A DNA stretch of 64,000 nt from Streptomyces sp. TLI_053 (GTDB lineage: Bacteria > Actinomycetota > Actinomycetes > Streptomycetales > Streptomycetaceae): positions 4,920,001-4,984,000 of the forward strand of contig NZ_LT629775.1 of the NCBI RefSeq assembly GCF_900105395.1. The letters run 5' to 3'. The position numbers were made by a program, and so were the translations under genes. Below are positions 10,980 to 18,088 of this stretch, in pieces. Position 1 is the stretch's first letter, and each line of letters begins with the position of its first letter. The notes beneath the pieces are model-generated. The model worked only from the letters and a program-made list of their open reading frames with translations, was not told the DNA's origin and searched no databases.

Positions 10980-12374
10980 GTGGCGGAGCTCGCAAGGCGA
11001 CTGGTCGAGGCCCTGGACGGGCTGCTGGGGGTCACGGTGCCGCTGCGGCTGCGGACCTGGGACGGCAGCGTCGCCGGCCCGCCCGGGGCACCCACCCTGG
11101 TGCTGCGCAACCGCCGTGCGCTGCGCCGGCTGCTCTGGCGGCCGAACGAGCTGGGCCTGGCCCGTGCCTATGTCGCGGGCGACCTCGACGTCGCGCCGGG
11201 CAGCGACCTGTACGAGGTGCTGCGCACCGTCGCGCGGGTCGCCGAACTCCCGGAGGTGCGCGGGTTGCGGCTCGGCCCCGGGGACGTGCTGGGGGCCGGG
11301 GGCCGCCGTGCCGTGGGCGCCCTGCTGCGGGCCGGTGCGTTCGGCCCCGAGCCGGCCCCGCCGGCCGAGGAGGCGCCGGACGGCCGCGGCCGGGCGCACA
11401 CCCGGAGCCGGGACCGTGCCGCGATCCACCACCACTACGACGTCGGCAACGACTTCTACGCCCTGGTGCTGGGCCCCTCGATGGTCTACTCCTGCGCGTA
11501 CTGGGAGCCGGCCGCCAGGAGTCTGGAGGCGGCCCAGGAGGCCAAGCTGGACCTCGTCTGCCGCAAGCTCGGGCTGCGGCCCGGGATGCGGCTGCTGGAC
11601 GTCGGCTCCGGCTGGGGCTCGCTGGTGCTGCACGCGGCCCGCCACTACGGGGTGACGGCGGTCGGGGTCTCGATCTCCGCGGAGCAGGTGGCGCTGGCCC
11701 GCCGGCGGATCGAGGAGGCGGGCCTCGCGGACCGGGTGGAGATCAGGCTCCAGGACTACCGGGAGGTCCCGGACGGCCCGTTCGACGCGATCTCCAGCGT
11801 GGGCATGGCCGAGCACGTCGGCGAGGCCCAGTACCAGGTGTACGCGGAGCACCTGTACCGGTTGCTGGCGCCCGGCGGCCGGCTGCTCAACCACCAGATC
11901 GCCCGCCGGCCGGACCGGCCCGGCGAGCCGTACCGCCCCAGCCCGTTCATCGACCGCTACGTCTTCCCGGACGGCGAGCTGTCACCGGTCGGTTCCACGG
12001 TGTCCCGGCTGGAGGCGGCGGGCTTCGAGGTGCGCGACGTCGAGTCGCTCCGCGAGCACTACGGGCTGACCCTGCGTGAGTGGGTGGCCAATCTGGAAGC
12101 GCACTGGACGGAGGCGGTCCGGCTGGTCGGCCGCGGCCGGGCCCGGGTCTGGCGGCTCTACATGGCGGCCTCCGCGCTGGCCTTCGAGGAGAACCGGATC
12201 GGGGTCAACCAGATCCTCGCGGTCCGCACCGGCCCGGACGGCGCGGCCCGGTTGCCCGCCACCCGCGCCGACTGGCTGGCCGCCCCGGGCACCGCCTCCG
12301 ACCTGCCCGTCCCGGAGGGGCCCGGCGGAGGGCCGGGCGTATCGGATTTGGGGGATCGGCGATCGGTCCGCTAA
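10980..12374 (+). CDS. cfa: Cyclopropane-fatty-acyl-phospholipid synthase-like methyltransferase
   Basis: SAM-dependent enzyme that adds a methylene or methyl group to unsaturated chains of membrane phospholipids. The 464-residue protein has a short N-terminal lipid-binding region (about 1-135), the entry helix motif HHHYDVGNDFY, SAM motif I LLDVGSGWGS (about 205-214), and the Cfa-type VGMAEHVG and NHQI segments. The GTG at 10980 follows GGACGGAGG. The open frame extends 66 codons further upstream but crosses the DUF3566 terminator, so that part is not coding. The exact product (cyclopropane or methyl branch) cannot be told from sequence. Confidence 0.9.
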   Translation: MAELARRLVEALDGLLGVTVPLRLRTWDGSVAGPPGAPTLVLRNRRALRRLLWRPNELGLARAYVAGDLDVAPGSDLYEVLRTVARVAELPEVRGLRLGPGDVLGAGGRRAVGALLRAGAFGPEPAPPAEEAPDGRGRAHTRSRDRAAIHHHYDVGNDFYALVLGPSMVYSCAYWEPAARSLEAAQEAKLDLVCRKLGLRPGMRLLDVGSGWGSLVLHAARHYGVTAVGVSISAEQVALARRRIEEAGLADRVEIRLQDYREVPDGPFDAISSVGMAEHVGEAQYQVYAEHLYRLLAPGGRLLNHQIARRPDRPGEPYRPSPFIDRYVFPDGELSPVGSTVSRLEAAGFEVRDVESLREHYGLTLREWVANLEAHWTEAVRLVGRGRARVWRLYMAASALAFEENRIGVNQILAVRTGPDGAARLPATRADWLAAPGTASDLPVPEGPGGGPGVSDLGDRRSVR

Positions 12375-12377
12375 TCT
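12348..12377 (+). promoter_or_regulatory. Promoter of tRNA-Ile
   Basis: TTGGGG (12348-12353), an 18-bp spacer, and TAATCT (12372-12377). The -10 contains the stop codon of the upstream methyltransferase gene. Transcription would begin a few bases before the tRNA. Confidence 0.55.
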
Positions 12378-12390
12378 TTCAGTGCGGCAA

Positions 12391-12467
12391 GGGGCTATAG
12401 CTCAGACGGTTAGAGCGCTTCCCTGATAAGGAAGAGGCCACAGGTTCAAGTCCTGTTAGCCCCACCA
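12391..12467 (+). tRNA. tRNA-Ile (anticodon GAT)
   Basis: Acceptor stem GGGGCTA (12391-12397) pairs with TAGCCCC (12457-12463). The anticodon loop CTGATAA gives GAT. The T-loop TTCAAGT is standard, and the 3' CCA (12465-12467) is encoded. A strong terminator follows immediately. Confidence 0.97.
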
Positions 12468-12470
12468 CCG

Positions 12471-12510
12471 CGAAGGGCCCGGAGCAACGCTCCGGGCCCT
12501 TCGGCGTTTT
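12471..12510 (+). terminator. Terminator of tRNA-Ile
   Basis: Perfect 15-bp stem CGAAGGGCCCGGAGC / complement with a 3-nt loop (12486-12488), followed by GCGTTTT. Confidence 0.85.
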
Positions 12511-12607
12511 CCCGGCCCGGAGCCGGAACCACGGGCCCCGGCCGGGGGTTGTACCGGGCGGGACCGGGACTCCCCGGCGGCATCCGACGGACGAGGCGGT
12601 GGCGCGA

Positions 12608-12979
12608 ATGGCGATGGTCTTCGCGATGACCATTCCGGGACTGGTCTGCGTACTGGTGGCGCTGTCCTTCGTCGACCAGCTGGCCCTGCGGGCGCGCCGG
12701 TCGCGGCTGGTGCCCTGGCGGGGGACCGGCCGGGAGGGACAGATATCCGCGACCGGCTTCGAGCAGCTGCACGCGCAGTTCGCGGCCGGGAAGCAGCACC
12801 AGCTCGACGAGCGGCAGAGCAGTCTGATGCTGCGCGACGAGGAGGGCGAGGGTGCGCCGCCGCGCACCAGGGTGGACCTCGCGGGCGGAGTGGCGGTGGT
12901 GGTGGCGCCGACGGCGTCCGCCGCCGCCCCCGGGCGGGCTTCCGGCCCGGTGCCGGGGTCGCTCGGGCAGGAACGGTGA
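12608..12979 (+). CDS. DUF6191 small membrane protein
   Basis: 123-residue protein with one N-terminal membrane segment (TIPGLVCVLVALSFVDQL) and the conserved stretch SATGFEQLHAQFAAGKQHQLDERQ typical of the DUF6191 family of streptomycetes, then a low-complexity Ala/Gly/Pro tail. The start could be this ATG or the GTG three codons earlier (12599). Function is unknown. It stands alone between the tRNA-Ile and DLW-39 genes. The family name is from memory and could not be checked. Confidence 0.7.
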   Translation: MAMVFAMTIPGLVCVLVALSFVDQLALRARRSRLVPWRGTGREGQISATGFEQLHAQFAAGKQHQLDERQSSLMLRDEEGEGAPPRTRVDLAGGVAVVVAPTASAAAPGRASGPVPGSLGQER

Positions 12980-13235
12980 CGGCCCTGCGGAGGGTCTGCG
13001 CCGGGCGGAACGTACGACAGGAGGTGTGGCGTCAATCCTCCGACCGGACGGGTCGGTTGGAGGCAGCGGTGGCTGGTCACGATTGGGACACCGGTGTGTA
13101 TCATCGGCCGCAAGGGCAGTCCGGCCAGCCGACAGCCCGTTCGTGCTCGTAACAAACCATGGACTCGTCGGCCCGATCGCAACGATCGGCGCACGGCTGC
13201 TGAGTCCGTCAACGCAAGAAGGACGAGGTCCCGCG

Positions 13236-13364
13236 GTGAAGAAGCTTCTCCTGGTCGCCCTGGTCGCCCTCGGCGGCTTCTTTGTCTACCGTCAGGTCCA
13301 GGCGGACCGCGCCGAGCAGGACCTGTGGACCGAGGCCACCGACCCGGTTCCGGCCGGTCGCTGA
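13236..13364 (+). CDS. DLW-39 family small protein
   Basis: 42-residue protein beginning MKKLLLVALVALGG with a single hydrophobic helix, followed by QADRAEQDLWTEATDPV. The DLW triplet and its position near residue 29-31 identify the DLW-39 family, a small actinobacterial protein of unknown role always found near the origin. The GTG start follows AAGGACGAGG at a slightly long spacing. A possible extended -10 (TGTGTATCAT, ending 13104) lies in the 256-bp spacer before it; nothing else was recognised there. Confidence 0.85.
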   Translation: MKKLLLVALVALGGFFVYRQVQADRAEQDLWTEATDPVPAGR

Positions 13365-13554
13365 GCCCCGGACGGTCTGACGACCGACAGTCTTCGGAGG
13401 CGCCGGACGGTGCCTCCAGGGCCGGTCGGCCCGGTCGGTCGACCGGGCCGACCGGACGTTCCCGGCCCCGTCCGGCAGGAGAGTCGGGACGGGGCGCCGG
13501 ATTCGCGCCGGAACCGGGTACTCTTGTGCCCGGTGGTGCGCTCGGTGCCACCTC

Positions 13555-13627
13555 GGGGCTTTAGCTCAGTTGGTAGAGCGCTGCCTTTGCAAGGCAGATG
13601 TCAGGAGTTCGAGTCTCCTAAGCTCCA
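13555..13627 (+). tRNA. tRNA-Ala (anticodon TGC)
   Basis: Acceptor GGGGCTT (13555-13561) pairs with AAGCTCC (13620-13626), giving the G3:U70 wobble pair that is the alanine identity element. Anticodon loop TTTGCAA reads TGC. CCA is not encoded. A -10-like TACTCT lies at 13519-13524. Confidence 0.97.
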
Positions 13628-13651
13628 CAGTCCGTCCACCGCGTGTGGACG

Positions 13652-13701
13652 GCCCGGCGGCCGCCGACCTGGAATCAGGTCGGCGGCCGCCGGGCTTTTT
13701 T
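13652..13701 (+). terminator. Terminator of tRNA-Ala
   Basis: 19-bp perfect stem (13652-13670 with 13677-13695), loop GGAATC, then six T. The T-run touches the stop codon of the convergent DUF5324 gene, so the two transcripts end at the same place. Confidence 0.9.
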
Positions 13702-14438
13702 CAGTGCGGTTTGCGCGGATCGTGCGGCTTGGGGCGGTCGTCGTCGCCGGGGGCCGCGGCGGGCCGGGGGTGCTCCTGGGCCGGGGGCGGCCCCGGCCGG
13801 TCCTCCACCGCGGCGGCCCCGGCCGGGGTGTCCGCGGAGCCGTTCACGGTGCTGCCGCCGGTGCCCGAGGCGTGCGCGCCGACCGGACCGGTGGCGGTGC
13901 TTCCCGGCGGCTCGACCAGCCATTCCGGGTTGCTGCGGTGCCGCCACCACTGCCAGGCGACCAGGCCGCTGCCGATCGCGACCACGCCGGCCACGGCCAG
14001 GCCGGTGGCCCAGCCGCTCCGGCAGGACCGCCGGGCGTTGCGGGCCGCGAGGTCGCCGATCTCGGCCGAGGTGACGTTGCCGCGCATCGCCGTCAGGGCG
14101 GCCGCGCCGCGCATCTGGGCCTCCTGCGCCACCGGGACGACGGCGGCGCGGGCCTCCTCGACGGCGTGCACGACCTTGGGGGCGACGGTGGAGCGGGCCT
14201 GGTCGGCGGCCCGGGCGGCGGACAGGCGGGCGGCCAGCGCCTTCTCCTGGGCCCGGTGCAGCGCCTTGAGGGCGTTCTGCTGGGCTTCCGGTGGCAGGCT
14301 GGCGAAGGCGTGACCGACCTGGGGGGCGATGTGCCGGTCGTACTGGACGCGCGCCGTGTGGGCGGCCTGGGAGGCCTGCTGCCGGGCGTTGTCCGCGAAG
14401 TTGCCGGCCGTCTCACGGGCCGAGTCCAAACGGGTCAC
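13701..14438 (-). CDS. DUF5324 membrane-associated protein
   Basis: 245-residue protein. The first 110 residues are Ala-rich and helical (ARQQASQAAHTARVQYDRH and similar heptads) and probably form a coiled coil. One membrane segment follows at about 143-165, then a Gly/Pro-rich tail ending in KPHDPRKPH. This is the DUF5324 pattern of streptomycetes; no activity is known. The GTG start at 14438 follows GGAGGAGAG. It converges on the tRNA-Ala terminator. Confidence 0.8.
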   Translation of the reverse strand: MTRLDSARETAGNFADNARQQASQAAHTARVQYDRHIAPQVGHAFASLPPEAQQNALKALHRAQEKALAARLSAARAADQARSTVAPKVVHAVEEARAAVVPVAQEAQMRGAAALTAMRGNVTSAEIGDLAARNARRSCRSGWATGLAVAGVVAIGSGLVAWQWWRHRSNPEWLVEPPGSTATGPVGAHASGTGGSTVNGSADTPAGAAAVEDRPGPPPAQEHPRPAAAPGDDDRPKPHDPRKPH

Positions 14439-14713
14439 GAGAGTCTCTCCTCCTGGTGGCGTCCTATATGCACTTATCCACCTGAATGCTGATCATGCAT
14501 CCGTATTTGTCCGACGGCATGCCGGAGTGGGCCGTACGCGGGGCGCCGGTGCGGCCGGCCCGTGCGTGCCGCGGACGCGGACGCCGTGCGGGGCCGGGGG
14601 TGCGTGGGCCGGTCGGGCGCGGGCAGGGCCGCAGTAGGCTGGCGGTTCCGGCGGGTTCCCGTCGGGAGCGCGTACGTGTCGTCGCAGCAAGTCGTGGCAG
14701 AAGGGGATAGCCG

Positions 14714-15622
14714 ATGCTCCCGGACGAGCCCAGGCCGCCGATCGACCCGACTCCGGGGCCCGGGGGCGGGCACGGGCCGGCCCGTTGTTACCGGCACCCC
14801 GAGCAGGAGACCGGCGTCGGCTGTTCGCGGTGCGGCCGGCCGATCTGCCCGCAGTGCATGGTGAACGCCTCGGTGGGCTTCCACTGCCCCGAGTGCGTCC
14901 AGGAGGGCGGCCGGCAGGTCAGGCGGGCGACCACCCGCTTCGGCGGGCGCCCGGCGGGCGGCGACCCCCTGGTCACCAAGGCGCTGATCGGCATCAACCT
15001 GGTGGTGTTCGTCCTGGCCGCCTACGTGCTCACGCCGTGGCTGGCCTACGACCTCGAGCTGCGCAGCTTCGCCCCCGACCCGTCGTACCCCTTCACCAAC
15101 GGCGTCGCCGAGGGGCCGGGCCAGTGGTACCGGCTGCTGACCGCCGTGTTCCTGCACACCGCGCCCTGGCACATCGCCACCAACATGCTGGTGCTCTGGG
15201 TGCTGGGTCCGCAGCTGGAGGCCGCCCTGGGGCGGATCCGGTTCCTCGCGCTCTACCTGCTCTCCGGGCTGGCCGGCAGCGCCTTCGCGTTCCTGGTGGC
15301 GGGCGGCTCGATGCGCTCGCTGGGCGCATCGGGCGCGGTCTTCGGCCTGCTGGGCGCGACCGTGGTGCTCTACCGCCGGCTCCGGGCCCCGCTCGGGCCG
15401 ATCGTCGCGCTGCTGGTGTTCAACCTGATCGTCACCTTCTCGGTGCAGGGCATCGACTGGCGGGCCCATCTCGGCGGGCTGGTCGCCGGGATGCTGACCG
15501 CGGCCGGCCTGATGTACGCCCCGCGGGAGCGCCGGGGGCTGGTGCAGGGGCTGACGCTGGCGGGGGTGGCCGGCCTGGTGCTGGTGATGCTGCTGGCCGG
15601 GATGGCCGCCTACGGCGGGTGA
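14714..15622 (+). CDS. Rhomboid-family intramembrane serine protease with N-terminal zinc finger
   Basis: 302-residue membrane protease that cleaves substrates within the bilayer. Residues 25-61 hold a B-box-like zinc-binding set (C25, H28, C37, C40, C45, C48, H57, C58, C61). The rhomboid core follows with six or seven membrane helices, HxxxN (H148, N152), catalytic S206 in GASGAVFG, and H252 in AHLGG, so the Ser-His dyad is complete. The ATG follows a weak GGGG site. In S. coelicolor, as I recall, a cyclophilin gene precedes this gene; none fits in the 275-bp spacer here, which holds only a TTATCCACC DnaA-like box at 14474-14482. Confidence 0.9.
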   Translation: MLPDEPRPPIDPTPGPGGGHGPARCYRHPEQETGVGCSRCGRPICPQCMVNASVGFHCPECVQEGGRQVRRATTRFGGRPAGGDPLVTKALIGINLVVFVLAAYVLTPWLAYDLELRSFAPDPSYPFTNGVAEGPGQWYRLLTAVFLHTAPWHIATNMLVLWVLGPQLEAALGRIRFLALYLLSGLAGSAFAFLVAGGSMRSLGASGAVFGLLGATVVLYRRLRAPLGPIVALLVFNLIVTFSVQGIDWRAHLGGLVAGMLTAAGLMYAPRERRGLVQGLTLAGVAGLVLVMLLAGMAAYGG

Positions 15623-15668
15623 TCCGGCCGAGCCGGACGGTGCGCGCGCGGGTGCGGGGAGCGGACGG

Positions 15669-15877
15669 TTGTCCACAGCGGGTGCGGGGTTGTGCACAGG
15701 CGGTGCCGGTCGATGTGTGCGAACGCCTGCTCTACGCGCGTCCCGCTGTAGGGATCGGGCATTCAGGGAGGGGCGTGCGGCGGTGTGGAAAGCGCCCCCG
15801 GCGCAAGTTATCCACAGGCCTGCGGGACTTTTCCCCAGTGTGGATAACCATGTGGATAAACACGACAAGCGGATAAC
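15669..15877. promoter_or_regulatory. DnaA-box cluster outside oriC
   Basis: The 362-bp stretch between the convergent rhomboid and crgA genes has no coding sequence but contains TTGTCCACA (15669-15677), TTGTGCACA (15690-15698), TTATCCACA (15808-15816), and two reverse TTATCCACA boxes (15839-15847 and 15851-15859), plus near-boxes at 15784-15792 and 15869-15877. Three are exact matches to the high-affinity E. coli-type box. Published work on S. coelicolor described DnaA-box clusters near oriC (named H69, H24 and D78) that titrate DnaA; this is probably a counterpart. Confidence 0.8.
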
Positions 15878-15984
15878 CGTAGATCCCGGAACTCCGCCCG
15901 GCCGTTCGGGCGCACCACGAAGCCGCCCCGGGGACGGACCGTACCGGGGCGGCGGTGGAGGAACTCAGGGCCGGGGCCCGAACG

Positions 15985-16233
15985 TCATTTCCACTGGGTG
16001 GAGACGCCGAAGCCCGCCGCGATGAAGCCGAAGCCCACCAGGATGTTCCAGTTCCGCCAGCTCTCGACGGGCCAGCTGCCGCTCGTCACGTAGTAGGTGA
16101 CGATCCAGACCAGACCGATCAGGAACAGCGCCAGCATCAAGGGGGCAACCCAGCCGCGGCCCGAACTGATCTTCACCGTCGCCGTGGTCGGCGGCGTGTA
16201 GTCGGACTTCTTGCGGAGTCGGGACTTCGGCAC
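15985..16233 (-). CDS. crgA: Cell division inhibitor CrgA
   Basis: 82-residue membrane protein that coordinates growth and division in sporulating hyphae by acting on FtsZ-ring assembly and by recruiting wall enzymes. It begins MPKSRLRKKSDYTPP, then has two membrane helices (about 29-48 and 62-78) and ends VSTQWK, all typical of CrgA. The GTG start follows GGAG. It is divergent from the DUF881 gene (105 bp between starts). Confidence 0.95.
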   Translation of the reverse strand: MPKSRLRKKSDYTPPTTATVKISSGRGWVAPLMLALFLIGLVWIVTYYVTSGSWPVESWRNWNILVGFGFIAAGFGVSTQWK

Positions 16234-16338
16234 GAGGAGCTCTCCTGTCGATGCGCTGTGACCGCGCAGGGGTTCACGGTGGTGTGGCGGCGTCCGTTAG
16301 CGTAGTGGCTCAGCGGGTCCGAAGGAGATAAGGGTACG

Positions 16339-17109
16339 GTGCCTAATTTGTCGATTCCCCCTCGGCCCGTCCGTACCCGCGCCTCCGGCACCCGAATTGT
16401 CGGACGTGCCCTGACCTGCGCCGTCTTCGCGCTCGCCGGACTGCTCTTCTACATCAGCGCGCAGACCGCCCGCGGTACCGATCTGCGCACCGACAACTCG
16501 CTGCTCAGCCTCTCCGACGTGATACGTCAGCGCAGCGCCCAGAACCAGCAGTCCCAGGCCCAGCTCGCCGACCTCCAGGACCGCTCCCAGCGGCTCACCG
16601 AGCAGCAGGGCGGCAGCCCGGCCGACGCCGCCCGGCTGACCGCCCTGGAACAGGCCGCCGCGCTGGAGCCGCTCCAGGGCCCCGGTCTCACCGTCACCCT
16701 CAACGACGCCCCGCCGAACGCGACCTCGCGCGTCCCCGGGGTGCGCGAGCCGGACGTCAACGACCTGGTCATCCACCAGCAGGACATCCAGGCCGTCGTC
16801 AACGCGCTCTGGCGCGGCGGCGCCGAGGGCGTCCAGGTGATGGACCAGCGGCTGATCTCCACCAGCGCCGTCCGCTGCGTCGGCAACACCCTGCTGCTCC
16901 AGGGCCGGGTCTACTCCCCGCCCTACGTGGTCAGGGCGGTCGGGCGGACCGACGCGCTGCGCGCCGCCGTCGACGCGGACCCGTCGATCCGCACCTACCA
17001 GAAGTACGTGCAGGCCTACGGCCTGGGCTGGAAGCTGCAGGAGAGCGGCGACCTCGCCCTGCCCGGGTACTCGGGCACGGCGGACCTCCGCTCGGCCACC
17101 GGCCAGTAG
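16339..17109 (+). CDS. DUF881 membrane-anchored protein
   Basis: 256-residue protein with a short basic N-terminus, one membrane helix (about 22-40) and a Gln-rich coiled-coil stretch (about 60-90) leading into a DUF881 domain with the conserved GPGLTVTLNDAP and DVNDLVIHQQDIQAVVNALWRGGAEG segments. The domain would lie outside the membrane. DUF881 proteins accompany division and wall genes in actinobacteria and Firmicutes; the activity is unknown. The GTG start follows GAAGGAG. A small membrane gene and pabA follow in the same direction. Confidence 0.85.
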   Translation: MPNLSIPPRPVRTRASGTRIVGRALTCAVFALAGLLFYISAQTARGTDLRTDNSLLSLSDVIRQRSAQNQQSQAQLADLQDRSQRLTEQQGGSPADAARLTALEQAAALEPLQGPGLTVTLNDAPPNATSRVPGVREPDVNDLVIHQQDIQAVVNALWRGGAEGVQVMDQRLISTSAVRCVGNTLLLQGRVYSPPYVVRAVGRTDALRAAVDADPSIRTYQKYVQAYGLGWKLQESGDLALPGYSGTADLRSATGQ

Positions 17110-17183
17110 CGGTCCGGTGCACCGGACCGCTCCCGTGGGCCGGGTCTACTCTTGACCCCAGTCCAATACGTCGAGGGAGCACC

Positions 17184-17363
17184 ATGTACGGCTGGATCTG
17201 GCGTCATCTGCCGGGGAACGTCCTGGTCAAGGCCGCGATCTCGGTCCTGCTCGTGCTGGGACTGGTCTACCTCCTCTTCACCTACGTCTTCCCGTGGGCG
17301 GAACCGCTGCTCCCCTTCGGTGACGTCACAGTGGACGGGAACGGCGACGGCGCCGTCGGCTGA
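17184..17363 (+). CDS. Small membrane protein, 59 residues
   Basis: Encodes MYGWIWRHLPGN followed by one strongly hydrophobic helix (about 16-37), then FPWAEPLLPFGDVTVDG and a Gly-rich end. The ATG follows CGAGGGAGC at good spacing. It lies 74 bp after DUF881 and 57 bp before the amidotransferase, all on the same strand. Streptomycetes conserve a similar short protein at this position (from memory). The function is unknown; topology predicts the C-terminus outside the cell. Confidence 0.75.
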   Translation: MYGWIWRHLPGNVLVKAAISVLLVLGLVYLLFTYVFPWAEPLLPFGDVTVDGNGDGAVG

Positions 17364-17420
17364 CCCGACGACCCGCCCCGTCCCGTTCCGGACCCCGCAC
17401 CCCTCGGAGAACGCGCGCCC

Positions 17421-18083
17421 ATGACCTCCCGGCCCACCCAGCCCCGCATCCTGGTCGTCGACAACTACGACAGCTTCGTCTTCAACCTGGTCCAGTACCT
17501 CTACCAGCTCGGCGCCACCTGCGAGGTGGTCCGCAACGACGAGGTGACCGTCGAGCACGCGGTGCGCCGCGACGGCGACCGGGGCTTCGACGGGGTGCTG
17601 CTCTCCCCCGGCCCGGGCGCCCCCGAGGAGGCCGGCGTCTGCATCGAGATGGTGCACCACTGCGCGCGGGCCGGTCTGCCGGTGTTCGGCGTCTGCCTGG
17701 GGCTCCAGTCGATCGCGGTGGCCTACGGCGCGGTGGTCGGCCGGGCGCCGGAGCTGCTGCACGGCAAGACCTCGCTGGTCGAGCACGAGGACGGCGGCGT
17801 GTTCGCGGGCCTGCCCTCGCCGCTCACCGCGACCCGGTACCACTCGCTGGCGGTCGATCCGGCCACCGTGCCGGACGAACTGGTGGTCACCGCGCGCACC
17901 GGCAGCGGTGTCGTCATGGGGCTGCGCCACCGGGACCTCGCGGTGGAGGGGGTGCAGTTCCACCCGGAGTCGGTGCTCACCGAGGGAGGTCACCGGATGC
18001 TCGCCAACTGGCTGGCCGAGTGCGGTGACCCCCTGGCCGTCGACCGGTCGGCCGGGCTCGCCCCGGTGATCGGCCGGGGCTGA
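17421..18083 (+). CDS. pabA: Aminodeoxychorismate/anthranilate synthase glutamine amidotransferase
   Basis: Class I glutaminase subunit that supplies ammonia to a chorismate-using partner (PabB for folate or TrpE for tryptophan). The 220-residue protein has NYDSFVFNL near the start, the oxyanion segment SPGPGAPEEAG, the nucleophile C92 in FGVCLGLQS, and the H181/E183 pair in FHPES. The synthase partner is not nearby, so the choice between pabA and trpG is open. The position before the sortases is the same in S. coelicolor, as I recall. Confidence 0.9.
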   Translation: MTSRPTQPRILVVDNYDSFVFNLVQYLYQLGATCEVVRNDEVTVEHAVRRDGDRGFDGVLLSPGPGAPEEAGVCIEMVHHCARAGLPVFGVCLGLQSIAVAYGAVVGRAPELLHGKTSLVEHEDGGVFAGLPSPLTATRYHSLAVDPATVPDELVVTARTGSGVVMGLRHRDLAVEGVQFHPESVLTEGGHRMLANWLAECGDPLAVDRSAGLAPVIGRG

Positions 18084-18088
18084 GCGGC

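Noticed and set aside
14474..14482. Single DnaA-box-like TTATCCACC upstream of DUF5324
   Set aside because: A lone near-match in a DnaA-box-rich region; kept as a note only.
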